DNA of 64,000 nt, from NCBI GenBank assembly GCA_002428015.1, contig DIZW01000078.1:1-64000 (forward strand). Reading direction: 5' to 3'. Made by a program: the position numbers and the translations under genes. This document shows, piece by piece, positions 24,548 to 34,023 of this stretch; the first letter of the stretch is position 1; each line of letters starts with the position of its first letter. This DNA comes from Oxalobacteraceae bacterium UBA6018. Lineage in GTDB: Bacteria; Pseudomonadota; Gammaproteobacteria; Burkholderiales; Burkholderiaceae_D. Below the pieces are notes generated by a model, which searched no databases, had not been told where the DNA came from, and saw only the letters and a list, made by a program, of their open reading frames with translations.

Positions 24548-25543
24548 TCAAGCCGGCCACAGCGGCGGCTCGTCCATCAGCGCGATCTGCTCGCGCAGCT
24601 CGAGGATGCGGTCCTGCCAGTAGCGTTGGGTGTTAAACCACGGGAAGGCGGCGGGAAACGCCGGGTCGTCCCAGCGCCGCGCCAGCCAGGCCGCGTAGTG
24701 GATCAGGCGCAGGGTGCGCAAGGCTTCCACCAGGTACAGCTGGCGCGGCTCGAAGTCGCAGAAATCCTCGTAGCCGGCCAGGATGTCGGCCATCTGGCGC
24801 ACCATGTCGGGCCGCTCGCCCGACAGCAGCATCCACAGGTCCTGGATCGCCGGGCCGCTGCGGCTGTCGTCGAAGTCGACGAAATGGGGGCCGTCGCCGG
24901 TCCACAGCACGTTGCCGGCATGGCAGTCGCCGTGCAGGCGCAGCGACGCCGTGGCGCCGGCCCGCTCGTAGCAGCGCGCCACCCCGTCGAGCGCCTGCTG
25001 GACCACGCTGGTGTAGGCGGCCAGCAGCTCCGGCGGGATGAAATCGTTGGCCAGCAGGTAGTCGCGCGGCTCGCGGCCGAAGCTGGCGATGTCCAGCGCG
25101 GGCCGCTCCACGTAGGGGCGCAGCGCGCCGACCGCGTGGATGCGCCCGATGAAGCGGCCCATCCACTCCAGCGTGGCCGGGTCGCCCAGCTCGGGCGCGC
25201 GCCCGCCGCGGCGCGGAAAGACGGCGAAGCGGAAGTCCTGGAAGCTGTGCAGGGTGGCGCCGCCAATGGTCAGCGCCGGCACCACCGGGATTTCGCGCTC
25301 GGCCAGCTCCTCGACGAAGGCGTGCTCCTCGAGGATGGCGGCGTCGCTCCAGCGGCGCGGCCGGTAGAACTTGACCACCACCGGCGCGCCCTCCTCCATG
25401 CCGACCTGGTACACGCGGTTTTCGTAGCTGTTGAGCGCCAGCAGGCGACCGTCGCCGCGCAGGCCGACGCTGTCGAGAGCGTCGAGCACGCAATCGGGGC
25501 CGAGGCCGGAAAAAGGATGCAGCGGGGAGGCGGGGTTGTCCAT
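24548..25543 (-). CDS. srkA: Stress response serine/threonine kinase SrkA (YihE)
   Basis: 331 residues of the YihE/RdoA branch of aminoglycoside-phosphotransferase-like kinases. Visible are ALNSYENRVYQVG (glycine-loop equivalent), VVVKFYRPRRWS with the ATP-binding Lys, the catalytic loop LRLHGDCHAGNVLW and the metal-binding VDFDDSRSGPAIQD. The E. coli enzyme counteracts stress-induced death by phosphorylating proteins. Length matches the family. There is no dsbA neighbour as in enterobacteria. It is divergent from the YecA-type gene. Confidence 0.92.
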   Translation of the reverse strand: MDNPASPLHPFSGLGPDCVLDALDSVGLRGDGRLLALNSYENRVYQVGMEEGAPVVVKFYRPRRWSDAAILEEHAFVEELAEREIPVVPALTIGGATLHSFQDFRFAVFPRRGGRAPELGDPATLEWMGRFIGRIHAVGALRPYVERPALDIASFGREPRDYLLANDFIPPELLAAYTSVVQQALDGVARCYERAGATASLRLHGDCHAGNVLWTGDGPHFVDFDDSRSGPAIQDLWMLLSGERPDMVRQMADILAGYEDFCDFEPRQLYLVEALRTLRLIHYAAWLARRWDDPAFPAAFPWFNTQRYWQDRILELREQIALMDEPPLWPA

Positions 25544-25654
25544 GGCGCTATTGTACGGCGATACCCGCGCCGGCGCGGCGCCTTCACGATAATGCGTCGC
25601 GCCGGCGGGGGACGCGTTAAACTAGCGCCTTTCAGCGACATTACAAAGTACCCC

Positions 25655-26350
<696 letters not shown>

Positions 26351-26385
26351 GACGACAGGTCAGTCCACGCCGCCGCATGCCGAAC

Positions 26386-26546
26386 TAGTGTCCTGAGTTG
26401 CTAGTTCGTTGAATAATAAATGTGGCGAAATCGCCCTGAGACAAGGAGCAAAGCACAGCAAGGCCGAGGCCTTGCGAGCATTTGCGACGCAGTATCAGGA
26501 CGATTATCGCCATATTTATTCAACGAATCTGCAACTCAGGACACTA
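26386..26546. mobile_element. 157-bp MITE with about 54-bp inverted repeats and TA duplication
   Basis: The element 26388-26544 starts GTGTCCTGAGTTGC and ends GCAACTCAGGACAC, and each end is flanked by TA (26386-26387, 26545-26546). The terminal inverted repeats extend, with a few mismatches, to about 26442 and from about 26492 (shared internal text such as TTCGTTGAATAA and GGCGA-AATCG). A second, perfect hairpin GCAAGGCC-GA-GGCCTTGC sits at the centre (26458-26475). It encodes no transposase. TA target duplication points to mobilisation by an IS630/Tc1-type transposase located elsewhere. Confidence 0.85.
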
Positions 26547-26646
26547 GCCCAGGCGTCACCAAGCGAGGGCGTGACGGCCCGGAGGTCCGCCGGGACCACA
26601 TCGACCATCGTTCCGGCGGGGCCTGGCCCAAGCCAGGCGCCAGCGT

Positions 26647-26955
26647 TCAATAACCGCGCAGCATAAATTCGATACACGATTCCGCGATCAACTGGTCGCT
26701 GGCCGACAGTCGGCCCACTCGTCGGCGCAGCAAACTCGCCGGCACCGCCAGAAGGTTGGGTGTGTCCATGACATATTCATGGCGGTCGACCGCGATCACC
26801 GCCTGCGCCCCTTGCACAATGGGCCTGGGCGGAATATGGAGCGAAAGCGGTATGCACCACCGGGTACTGAGGCGAACGAAATCACTTTGCACGTCAACGT
26901 ACAGCAGATGTCTTGCGGCCGTGTTCGGGTTAACGAATAGTTCAAACCTCGCCAT
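26647..26955 (-). CDS. ccdB: CcdB family toxin
   Basis: 102 residues from the ATG at 26955 (MARFELFVNP). The CcdB core is evident: LLYVDVQSDFVRLSTRWCIPL, the AVIAVDRHEYVMDTPNLLAVPASLL strands and the C-terminal helix SDQLIAESCIEFML. CcdB poisons DNA gyrase. In the F-plasmid protein the last residues Trp-Gly-Ile are needed for gyrase poisoning; here they are Arg-Gly-Tyr, so activity may differ. The start overlaps the 3' end of the antitoxin gene, the usual antitoxin-toxin arrangement. Confidence 0.88.
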   Translation of the reverse strand: MARFELFVNPNTAARHLLYVDVQSDFVRLSTRWCIPLSLHIPPRPIVQGAQAVIAVDRHEYVMDTPNLLAVPASLLRRRVGRLSASDQLIAESCIEFMLRGY

Positions 26956-27280
26956 GATCATCTGTCAGCGCTTCTGGATGCTCGGCCAGGAAACGCTCTA
27001 GTTCCTCTGCGGCAGTCCCCGCCTCCTCGATCTGGCGCGCATAGTGCTCGAGCGCATCGCGATTGTCCAGCGCCCATTTCGTGCACCCATCGTACCCCCC
27101 GGGCGGCACCCATCCATCAGGTGACTGGACGATTTGCGGCACCTGGGGGCTTGTGGTCGCGACGTCCCGGACCGGAATCAGTTCAAACCGGCCATCGGGG
27201 TGAGGGATCACGTCAAACAGCTTTCCCGCATATTTCTTCCCCAGCGATATTTGGCCACTGGCGCCGACTTCCTTCAACAT
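26942..27280 (-). CDS. Antitoxin with CcdA-like C-terminus and non-canonical N-terminus
   Basis: 112 residues from the ATG at 27280 (MLKEVGASGQ), chosen because GAGG lies six bases upstream; 27292 is an alternative. The C-terminal stretch about 69-97 (KWALDNRDALEHYARQIEE) aligns well with the toxin-binding tail of CcdA (W-x-x-x-N, A-R-x-I-E-x-x-G). The N-terminus is not the ribbon-helix-helix of CcdA. SGQISLGKKYAGKLFDV followed by FELIPV looks like a swapped-hairpin AbrB/MazE-type DNA-binding domain, and a Pro-rich linker joins the two. It overlaps ccdB by 14 bases and probably autoregulates the pair. Confidence 0.75.
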   Translation of the reverse strand: MLKEVGASGQISLGKKYAGKLFDVIPHPDGRFELIPVRDVATTSPQVPQIVQSPDGWVPPGGYDGCTKWALDNRDALEHYARQIEEAGTAAEELERFLAEHPEALTDDHGEV

Positions 27281-27554
27281 ATTCGACCTCATGTCTTCAT
27301 GCGATCATCATACTGTACGTGGCGGCGCGCATGCAGGACTTGATGGTACGCTGATTCCAGCACTGCCACCAGCGAGCGGCTGGGGTAGCCGCAGGCGGGC
27401 GACTGGGGTAGCCACGGTCGGGCGGCGGCGAATCGTCCGGCGAAAGCCGGTCGGGATGTTCGGACAGGAAGCGCCGTTCGCCGCGCTCGTGGCCCTGCGC
27501 AGGGATGCGGCGAGCATCAAGCCGCCGCCTACGGCGTAGCTGCGTGCACCAGGC
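27281..27554. other. 274-bp gap between antitoxin and HPP gene
   Basis: No intact gene. A short duplication ACTGGGGTAGCC / GCTGGGGTAGCC occurs at about 27378-27423 (period about 23 bp). On the minus strand at about 27455-27490 the bases read ERRFLSEHPDRL, close to ERFLAEHPEAL near the end of the antitoxin, so this may be a decayed antitoxin-like C-terminus. The similarity is short. Confidence 0.35.
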
Positions 27555-28730
27555 TTACGCCACCAGCGGCATCTCTGCAAGCCGGCCCTGGTACAGCGCC
27601 GCCACCAGGTCGGACTGGGTGACGATGCCGGCGAAGCGGTTTTCCGCGTCCACCACCGGAATATGGTGCAGGCCGGTGTCGGCCATCAGCGGCACCAGTT
27701 CCACGATCGGCGTGTTCACCTTGGCCGTGGTCACATTGGAAGTCATGATCTGCCCCACCACCTCCGGCTTGTCCGAATGGGTGGTCAAGGTGCGTCCGAT
27801 GAACTGACGCAGGCGCGCGCCCAGCGTGACCGGGTCGCCCAGGTCGCTATGGGCCAGGAAGTCGCTCTGCGAGATGATCCCGATCACTCGGCGCGCGCGG
27901 TTGAGCACCGGCAGCGCGTGCACGCGGTGGTGGCGCATCAGGCGCCAGGCCTCGCCCAGTTCGGTGGCGAACTCCAGGCTCACCACGTCCTTCGACATGA
28001 TCGCCCCGCAGGTGATCACACCGAAACGGCGCCCGTAGGCGTGCGACTCGGTGGCCACGATGATCTCTTCCAGGTCGTCGCGGCTGACGTCGAGCACCTG
28101 CCCGTAACGCTTGAGCACCGCGTCCAGGTCCTCGCTGGTGAAGCCCAGGCGCGCGCTCGGCGCCGCGTCGGCGGTGGCGTGCAGATGCTGCACGCCGGCG
28201 TGCTGGCCGTGCGGGTAGCGCCGTCCGGTCAGGTTGTTGTAGACCAGCGCGCCGCTCACCATCAGCACCGAATTGAGCATCACCGGGATCAGCGCGAAGC
28301 GGAAACCCATCGCCGAGACGGCCGCGCCGCCCAGCACCGCGGTGAGCGCCACCGCGCCGCCGGGCGGGTGCAGGCAGCGCAGCGCGAACATGGCCGCGAT
28401 GGCGGCGCCGCCGGCCACCGGCGCGGCCAGCAGCGGATCATGGATGAAATGCACAGTGGCAACCCCCACCAGCGCCGACACGGTGTTGCCGCCAATGACG
28501 GACCAGGGCTGGGCCAGGGGGCTGGCCGGCACCGCGAACAGCAGCACCGACGAGGCCCCCATCGGGCCGACCAGCCAGCTGGCCATGTCGTGGTTGAGCA
28601 GGGAGCACAGGAACCCGGTCAGCCCCAGGGCGATCAGGGCGCCGATGCTGGCGCGCAGTTGTTCGGGACGGGACGCGGTGGTCGCAGGCGGAATCAGAGC
28701 GGCAAGCCAGCTCGTGCGAAGGGTGGACAT
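27555..28730 (-). CDS. HPP family membrane protein with two CBS domains
   Basis: 391 residues from MSTLRTSWLAAL at 28730. The N-terminal HPP domain (about 20-175) has four to five membrane helices and the signature FALRCLHPPGGAVALTAVLGG. The C-terminal half carries a CBS pair (about 245-385) with GAIMSKDVVSLEFATELGEAWRLM and IMTSNVTTAKVNTPIVELVPLM. HPP proteins are proposed nitrite or anion channels in plastids and cyanobacteria; CBS pairs sense adenosyl nucleotides. The substrate here is unknown. The larger upstream frame extends without a plausible start. Confidence 0.88.
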   Translation of the reverse strand: MSTLRTSWLAALIPPATTASRPEQLRASIGALIALGLTGFLCSLLNHDMASWLVGPMGASSVLLFAVPASPLAQPWSVIGGNTVSALVGVATVHFIHDPLLAAPVAGGAAIAAMFALRCLHPPGGAVALTAVLGGAAVSAMGFRFALIPVMLNSVLMVSGALVYNNLTGRRYPHGQHAGVQHLHATADAAPSARLGFTSEDLDAVLKRYGQVLDVSRDDLEEIIVATESHAYGRRFGVITCGAIMSKDVVSLEFATELGEAWRLMRHHRVHALPVLNRARRVIGIISQSDFLAHSDLGDPVTLGARLRQFIGRTLTTHSDKPEVVGQIMTSNVTTAKVNTPIVELVPLMADTGLHHIPVVDAENRFAGIVTQSDLVAALYQGRLAEMPLVA

Positions 28731-28990
28731 AAATCGGGAGTTGGAATTCGGCAAGACCGCAATTAAACCACACCCAGCCGGGCAATTGCACCATTGTTGT
28801 GCATTTATCATGCAATTTTCCCCATTTCGGTGCGGCGCCGCAGCTTGATCGCGGCCAAACGCTGCCGCGCGCCGCGACCGTAACATCATCCTGACAGAGT
28901 CCGATTGTGGACATTGGGGGCCGATGCCCGGCTCCAAGGTGCGCCGAAGGCATTCCACAGGCCGCGCGACGCTCACGACAGGAGACGCCG

Positions 28991-29557
28991 ATGATCCCGA
29001 TGTTCCCGCTGGCGCGCGCCCTAGCCTGGCTCGCATGTTCGTTCTCGATGCTGTTGGCCGGCGCGGCATGGGCCGGCAGTGCGCGCCCGGCGCAGATGGC
29101 GCTGTCCGACCTGTACGGCAAGAAATGCCGCACCCTCGACACCAGCGCGCGCGGCAGCACGCGCCGCTGCGCCGGGGTGGGCGGCTGCGCCCTGATGATC
29201 TACGAGGACGACGACCGCACCTCGGTCGACATCGTGGCGCCCAACAAGAGTCTGTACCCGCTCTCCTACTGGGACGTGGTCACGCTCGGCTATGCGGCGG
29301 TCGGCCAGAAGGCCGAATGGCGCGTCGGGACCCGCCCGGGCCGCAAGGGGCGCCCGGTGCCAACCGCCCTGCTGGTACGCCTTAACCTGCTCGACCAGCG
29401 CCACCCCGGCGAACTGATCGCGGTGGCCCGCATCGACCCGGACGGCGCCTGTGTGGTATACAAGGCCGACCTGGCCGAACCGGGCGCGGAGCTGGCGGCG
29501 CGCAAGGCCGCGGCCGATCCGGCCAGCAAGTGCCTGGGCCCGTACACCGCCGACTAA
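28991..29557 (+). CDS. Secreted hypothetical protein
   Basis: 188 residues from the ATG at 28991, which has AGGAG at 28979-28983. A signal peptide (MIPMFPLARALAWLACSFSM then LLAGAAWAG) is cleaved near AWA-GSAR. The mature part has three Cys (KKCRTLD, RRCAGVGGC) early and two later (GACVVYK, SKCLGP), suggesting disulfides. It is rich in beta-strand-like segments (SVDIVAPNKS, ALLVRLNLLDQ). No family was recognised. Probably periplasmic. Confidence 0.7.
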   Translation: MIPMFPLARALAWLACSFSMLLAGAAWAGSARPAQMALSDLYGKKCRTLDTSARGSTRRCAGVGGCALMIYEDDDRTSVDIVAPNKSLYPLSYWDVVTLGYAAVGQKAEWRVGTRPGRKGRPVPTALLVRLNLLDQRHPGELIAVARIDPDGACVVYKADLAEPGAELAARKAAADPASKCLGPYTAD

Positions 29558-29941
29558 GCGAGACCAAGGGGGCTACACCGAACGCAGTCTCTACTCCCCC
29601 ACAGGCCCCGAATCAGCCTGGACTCAGGGCCGCATCGGCCCCGGCGGCGCCTCGACAAGGCCCGATGGCGGCGCGCGGACCCGGCCGCCGCAGCCGCCAC
29701 AACCGCATCCTCACGCTCAGCCTGAGCCGCATTCGCAGCCGGCCACGTCCGCGAGTGCACGCATTGCCGGCGCGGGCGCGCGGGCGATGCCAACGAAGCC
29801 GCGATGCCGCGATGCCGCGATGCCGCCAATTTTGCCGCCCGGGCCAACCCGATATCAAACGCAAAACCCGCAGTTGGATTCAATCCCGCATCAATTCTTA
29901 ATTTTCCGTCAATTTAAATGCAGAATGATGACGGCTACGGT
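29558..29941. other. 384-bp intergenic region without a gene
   Basis: Very GC-rich up to about 29830, then AT-rich to the receptor start. GCGATGCC is repeated three times in tandem at 29801-29824. The open frames crossing it lack start signals and recognisable products. The AT-rich end (29870-29941) probably carries the receptor's promoter. Confidence 0.4.
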
Positions 29942-31864
29942 ATGATTAAACGTATGAAATTGCTTCCGCTTTGCTTTGCCATCTGCTGCGCCTTGGGCAC
30001 TGGGGCCACCCACGCCCAGGATATCGGCCGGGCCGGCGAAATGGCCGACATGTCGCTGGAGCAATTGAGCGATATCGTGGTCACCTCGGTCACGCGCCAG
30101 GAAGCCCGCCTATCCGACGCGCCCGCCTCGCTGTACATCATCAGCGCCAGCGACATCCGCCGCAGCGGCGCGCGCACCCTGCCCGAAGCCTTGCGCCTGG
30201 CCCCCAACCTGGAAGTGGCCAGGGTCGACGCGCGCAACTACGCCATCAGCGCGCGCGGCCTGAACGGCGTGTTCGCCAACAAGCTGCTGGTCCTGGTCGA
30301 CGGGCGCAGCATCTACACGCCCCTGTTCTCCGGGGTATTCTGGGACGCCCAGGACGTGGTCATGGCCGACGTGGCCCGCATCGAAGTCATCAGCGGTCCG
30401 GGCGCGACCATCTGGGGCGCCAACGCCGTCAACGGCGTCATCAACGTGATCACCAAGGACGCCGCCGACACCCAGGGCGGGCTGCTGGCCGCCAGCGCCG
30501 GCGAACACGAGGGCGGCAGCACGGTGCGCTATGGCGGCAAGCTGGCCAACGGCGGCCACTACCGCGTTTACGCCAAACAGGGCCAGGCCGACAACAGCAT
30601 CAACCCGGCGGGCAACCGCGTCCCCAACGGCTGGCACCGCAGCCAGGCCGGCTTTCGCACCGACTGGCAACAAGGTGGCGGCGAGCTCATGGTCTCGGGC
30701 GACGCCTACCAGGGCAAGCTGGCGCAGCTGGGCACGCGCGACATCGCCATCGGCGGCGCCAACCTGATCGGCCGCTACACCACCAAGCTGGCCGCTGGCT
30801 CCGACCTGCGCCTGGAGGTGATCGCCGACCATACCCAGCGCGACCAGCCCAACGCCTTCATCGAGCACCTCAACACGCTCGACCTGGAAGCCCAGCACGA
30901 CCTGCACCTGGGCCGCCACAGCCTGGCCTGGGGCGGCGGCTACCGCTATTCGTGGGACCGGCTGGTCAACGGCCCGGCCTTCGGCTTCCTGCCGGCATCC
31001 AAGGATCTGCATTGGGGCAACCTGTTCGCCCAGGACGAGATGGCCCTGAACCCCCAGCTGCGCCTGACGGCCGGCATCAAGTTCGAGCATAACAATTACA
31101 CCGGCACCGAGAGCCTGCCCAACCTGCGCCTGGCCTGGACGCCCGACAGCAACCGCCTGCTGTGGGCCAGCCTGGCGCGCACGGTGCGCGCGCCGTCCCG
31201 CATCGACCGCGACTTTTTCGCGCCGATCAAGCCGCCCCTGGTCAACGGCGTGCCCAAATACGGCCTGGCCGGCGGCCCCGACTTCGATTCCGAGGTGGCC
31301 AAGGTGGCCGAGCTGGGCTACCGCGCGCAGCCGACCCCGACGCTGTCCTGGTCGGCCACCGCCTTCTTCACCGACTACGACCGCCTGCGCACGCTCGAGC
31401 CGCACGCCGGCGGCCCGCAGCGCTTCGAGAACCTGGGCCAGGGCAGCGCGCACGGCGTGGAAATGTGGACCCGCTGGCAGGTGCTGCCGGCCTGGCGCCT
31501 GGACGGCAGCGCCGTGATCCAGCGCGTGCGCACCAGCCTCAAGCCGGGCAGTCTGGACGCCAGCGGCACCACCGGCCTGGCCGCCAACGATCCGCGCCAG
31601 CGCTACCAGTTGCGCTCCTCCCACGACCTGTCCGAACACAGCCAGCTGGACCTGACGCTGCGCTGGGTCGGCGCCTTGCCGCACCCGCTGGTTCCGGCCT
31701 ACCACGAGCTCGACCTCAACTGGATCTGGATGCCGCGTCCGAACATCGACGTCTCGCTCAGCGGCGTCAACCTGCTGCACCGTAACCATACCGAATTCGG
31801 CAGCGGGCCCGGCCGCAGCGTGTTCGAGCGCAGCGCGTTGCTGAACCTGGCCTACCGCTTCTGA
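29942..31864 (+). CDS. TonB-dependent outer-membrane receptor
   Basis: About 640 residues. A signal peptide (MIKRMKLLPLCFAICCALG) ends near THA-QD; MKLLPL at 29954 is an alternative start. The plug domain (about 40-165) includes LEQLSDIVVTSVTRQEARLS, ISASDIRRSGARTLPEALRLAPNL and IEVISGPGATIWGANAVNGV. The 22-strand barrel follows and ends in the typical aromatic terminus LLNLAYRF. The ligand is not evident: no siderophore, cobalamin or sugar genes are adjacent. The stop overlaps the convergent patatin gene by 13 bp. Confidence 0.9.
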   Translation: MIKRMKLLPLCFAICCALGTGATHAQDIGRAGEMADMSLEQLSDIVVTSVTRQEARLSDAPASLYIISASDIRRSGARTLPEALRLAPNLEVARVDARNYAISARGLNGVFANKLLVLVDGRSIYTPLFSGVFWDAQDVVMADVARIEVISGPGATIWGANAVNGVINVITKDAADTQGGLLAASAGEHEGGSTVRYGGKLANGGHYRVYAKQGQADNSINPAGNRVPNGWHRSQAGFRTDWQQGGGELMVSGDAYQGKLAQLGTRDIAIGGANLIGRYTTKLAAGSDLRLEVIADHTQRDQPNAFIEHLNTLDLEAQHDLHLGRHSLAWGGGYRYSWDRLVNGPAFGFLPASKDLHWGNLFAQDEMALNPQLRLTAGIKFEHNNYTGTESLPNLRLAWTPDSNRLLWASLARTVRAPSRIDRDFFAPIKPPLVNGVPKYGLAGGPDFDSEVAKVAELGYRAQPTPTLSWSATAFFTDYDRLRTLEPHAGGPQRFENLGQGSAHGVEMWTRWQVLPAWRLDGSAVIQRVRTSLKPGSLDASGTTGLAANDPRQRYQLRSSHDLSEHSQLDLTLRWVGALPHPLVPAYHELDLNWIWMPRPNIDVSLSGVNLLHRNHTEFGSGPGRSVFERSALLNLAYRF

Positions 31865-33960
31865 GCGGGCGCGCCCAGGCTGGCGCTCACGGCGTCGAAC
31901 GGTAGCCGCGCCAGCTGGGCGCCCGGCTCGGGCGCGAGCAGCTGGTCCATGCCGTTGAAGGTGACGTCGGCCAGCGCCCAGCCCAGCGGCGTGTCGTTGC
32001 GCGTCGTCACCCCGAACCACAGGAAGCGCCCGCCGTCGTCCGGCACCGTCACCGCCATGTCGCGCCGCTCGGCCGTGACGGCGAAGGTGGCGCGCGCGGC
32101 GCGCGTGTAGAACAAGCCCATGGGCGGAGCCAGCAGCTCCGACAGGAACGTCATGTCCAGCCGCACCCCGCCCGGGTCCTGCTTGCCCGAGGGCGCCAGC
32201 GCGCCCGGCGAATTGCTGATCATGATGACCGACGGTACGATGCGGTAGCCGGCCGCGGCCCAGCGCGCCAGCCCGGGGCGCAGCGCGAACAGCAGGTCGC
32301 GCAGGCTCTCCATGCCCGAGTTCTCGAAGTAGCCGCCGTCGATCAGGCGCCCCCACGGCGCGCGCTCCAGGCCCGGCGCGCACGGCGCCAGCACCGCGCC
32401 GCGCCGGCACGCGTACACGGTGCCGGCCGGGCTGACGTAGCTGAAGCGCGCGCTGTTGTGGATGGCCGTCGCCAGGCTCATGCGGCGCAGGTCGAGCAGC
32501 GGATCGAAGGCGTCGTAGGCGTCCGGAAAACGGCCGTCGATGACGAGGTCGCTGGCGATGACGCGGTTGCCGCCCGCCACCAGGGTCGCGTTGAGCAGCA
32601 GCGACGGCACCTGGTAGGCGCCGGCCCCCTGCCACAGGTGGTCGAAGCGCTGCGCGAAACGCTCGCTGCCGGTGGCCTGGCGCCAGCCGTCGTCCAGCGC
32701 CATCTCCATCGCGCGGGCGCGGTCGGCCGAGGCGATCGGATACGGCAGGAAGCGTTGCAGCATGTCTGGATAGAGCAGGTAGCCCAGGGTCGGGGACAGG
32801 AAGTCGCGCCGCAGCAGGCTGCGGATGCACTGCTGGTAGGGACGCGCCGGGTTGGCGCGCGCGCACGGTGCGCGCGCCAGCGCGCCGTCCTGGCCGTCGG
32901 CCACCAGGGCCGCGAAGCTGGACACGGCCAGGCTCCCGCCCGACACCCCGCTCATGGCGAACAGGTGGCGCGCGAAGCGGTTGCCGCTGTCGTCCTGCAG
33001 CTTGGCCAGCACGATCCCGGTCCAGTAGGCCGCGCGGATGCCGCCGCCCTCGGCCGCGGCCAGATACAGCGGGAACGGCGCGCCGCGGCGCAGATCGCCG
33101 CTGGCCACGCGCGCGTCCAGCCAGGCGTCGAGGTGGCGGTCGATGTCGCGCCGGATCATGGGGCTGCTGTCGCCGGCGATCAGGGCCACCGCGTGGTTGT
33201 CGTTGGTCAGGCTGAACACCAGGAACAGCAGCAGCGGCGCGGCGGCCATCGAGGGCAGCCCGGCCTGCTTGAAGAAATAGGTCAGCACCAGGTCGCCGAA
33301 CAGGATCCAGCTGGCGAAGGCGAAGCACAGCAGCACCGGCGCGGTGATCACGGCGGCCACCTCCACCGGGCGCCACCACAGGGCGAACAGCAGCGCGAAC
33401 GACAGGGCGATGGCGCCGGCCACGGTGATCACGGTGCGGCGCTGCAAGGCGGCGAAACGCATCGATTCTTCCGAGCCGTTCTGGCGCATCTGGAAGCGCG
33501 TCGCGAACCAGGCGCGGCGCTTGACGACGAACACGCCGATGGTCGCACCCGCCCCCGCGCAGGCCAGCGCCAGCACCGGTTCGCGCAGGCGGTAGAAGGT
33601 CAGCGTCAGCAAGGCGCTGGGCACCACGCCAAGGCAGCGCGGCAGCCAGGTGCGCAAGGAGCGCACGTAGGGCGAGTGGGCGTGGTCAAGGAGGGAATGG
33701 CCGTCGAACACCCGCCCCAGCGTCAGGCGCGCGCTATACCAGGCCGCCAGCGACCAGGCGGCCACGGACACGAGAAACAGGGGAAAATTCCAGCCCGGCT
33801 GGCTGACCAGGCGCAGGCACTCCAGGCCCTGGGGCACCGAGGCCAGGCCGACCGCGCCGGCGATCGTCAGCGTGACGCTGTAGAAGCAGCGCCAGTAGAC
33901 GGCGCCGGTTTCCTTCACCCGCGCGCCGACTTGCCGCAGGATATACATGATGCCGTGCAT
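31852..33960 (-). CDS. Membrane-anchored patatin-like phospholipase
   Basis: 702 residues. The N-terminal third has about six hydrophobic helices (about 24-44, 58-76, 108-142, 175-196, 200-232, 238-254). The C-terminal patatin domain has all landmarks: oxyanion loop EGGGIRAAYW (Gly305-307), nucleophile elbow GVSGG with Ser340, and DGGYFENSG with Asp541 of the catalytic dyad. The family hydrolyses lipid acyl esters. Putting a patatin domain behind a multi-helix membrane region is uncommon and suggests action on membrane lipids from one face. It converges on the TonB receptor with overlapping stop regions. Confidence 0.85.
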   Translation of the reverse strand: MHGIMYILRQVGARVKETGAVYWRCFYSVTLTIAGAVGLASVPQGLECLRLVSQPGWNFPLFLVSVAAWSLAAWYSARLTLGRVFDGHSLLDHAHSPYVRSLRTWLPRCLGVVPSALLTLTFYRLREPVLALACAGAGATIGVFVVKRRAWFATRFQMRQNGSEESMRFAALQRRTVITVAGAIALSFALLFALWWRPVEVAAVITAPVLLCFAFASWILFGDLVLTYFFKQAGLPSMAAAPLLLFLVFSLTNDNHAVALIAGDSSPMIRRDIDRHLDAWLDARVASGDLRRGAPFPLYLAAAEGGGIRAAYWTGIVLAKLQDDSGNRFARHLFAMSGVSGGSLAVSSFAALVADGQDGALARAPCARANPARPYQQCIRSLLRRDFLSPTLGYLLYPDMLQRFLPYPIASADRARAMEMALDDGWRQATGSERFAQRFDHLWQGAGAYQVPSLLLNATLVAGGNRVIASDLVIDGRFPDAYDAFDPLLDLRRMSLATAIHNSARFSYVSPAGTVYACRRGAVLAPCAPGLERAPWGRLIDGGYFENSGMESLRDLLFALRPGLARWAAAGYRIVPSVIMISNSPGALAPSGKQDPGGVRLDMTFLSELLAPPMGLFYTRAARATFAVTAERRDMAVTVPDDGGRFLWFGVTTRNDTPLGWALADVTFNGMDQLLAPEPGAQLARLPFDAVSASLGAPAQKR

Positions 33961-34023
33961 GCGCCCACCCCCGCCATGCGCCAGCGGGCCGGCGCCAGGG
34001 AGCGAGCGGGCTGGACGAACTAA

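Noticed and set aside
30110..33379. 1089-codon minus-strand open frame across the TonB receptor and patatin genes
   Set aside because: It is antisense to one recognisable gene and out of frame with the other; both real genes have conserved motifs and proper ends.
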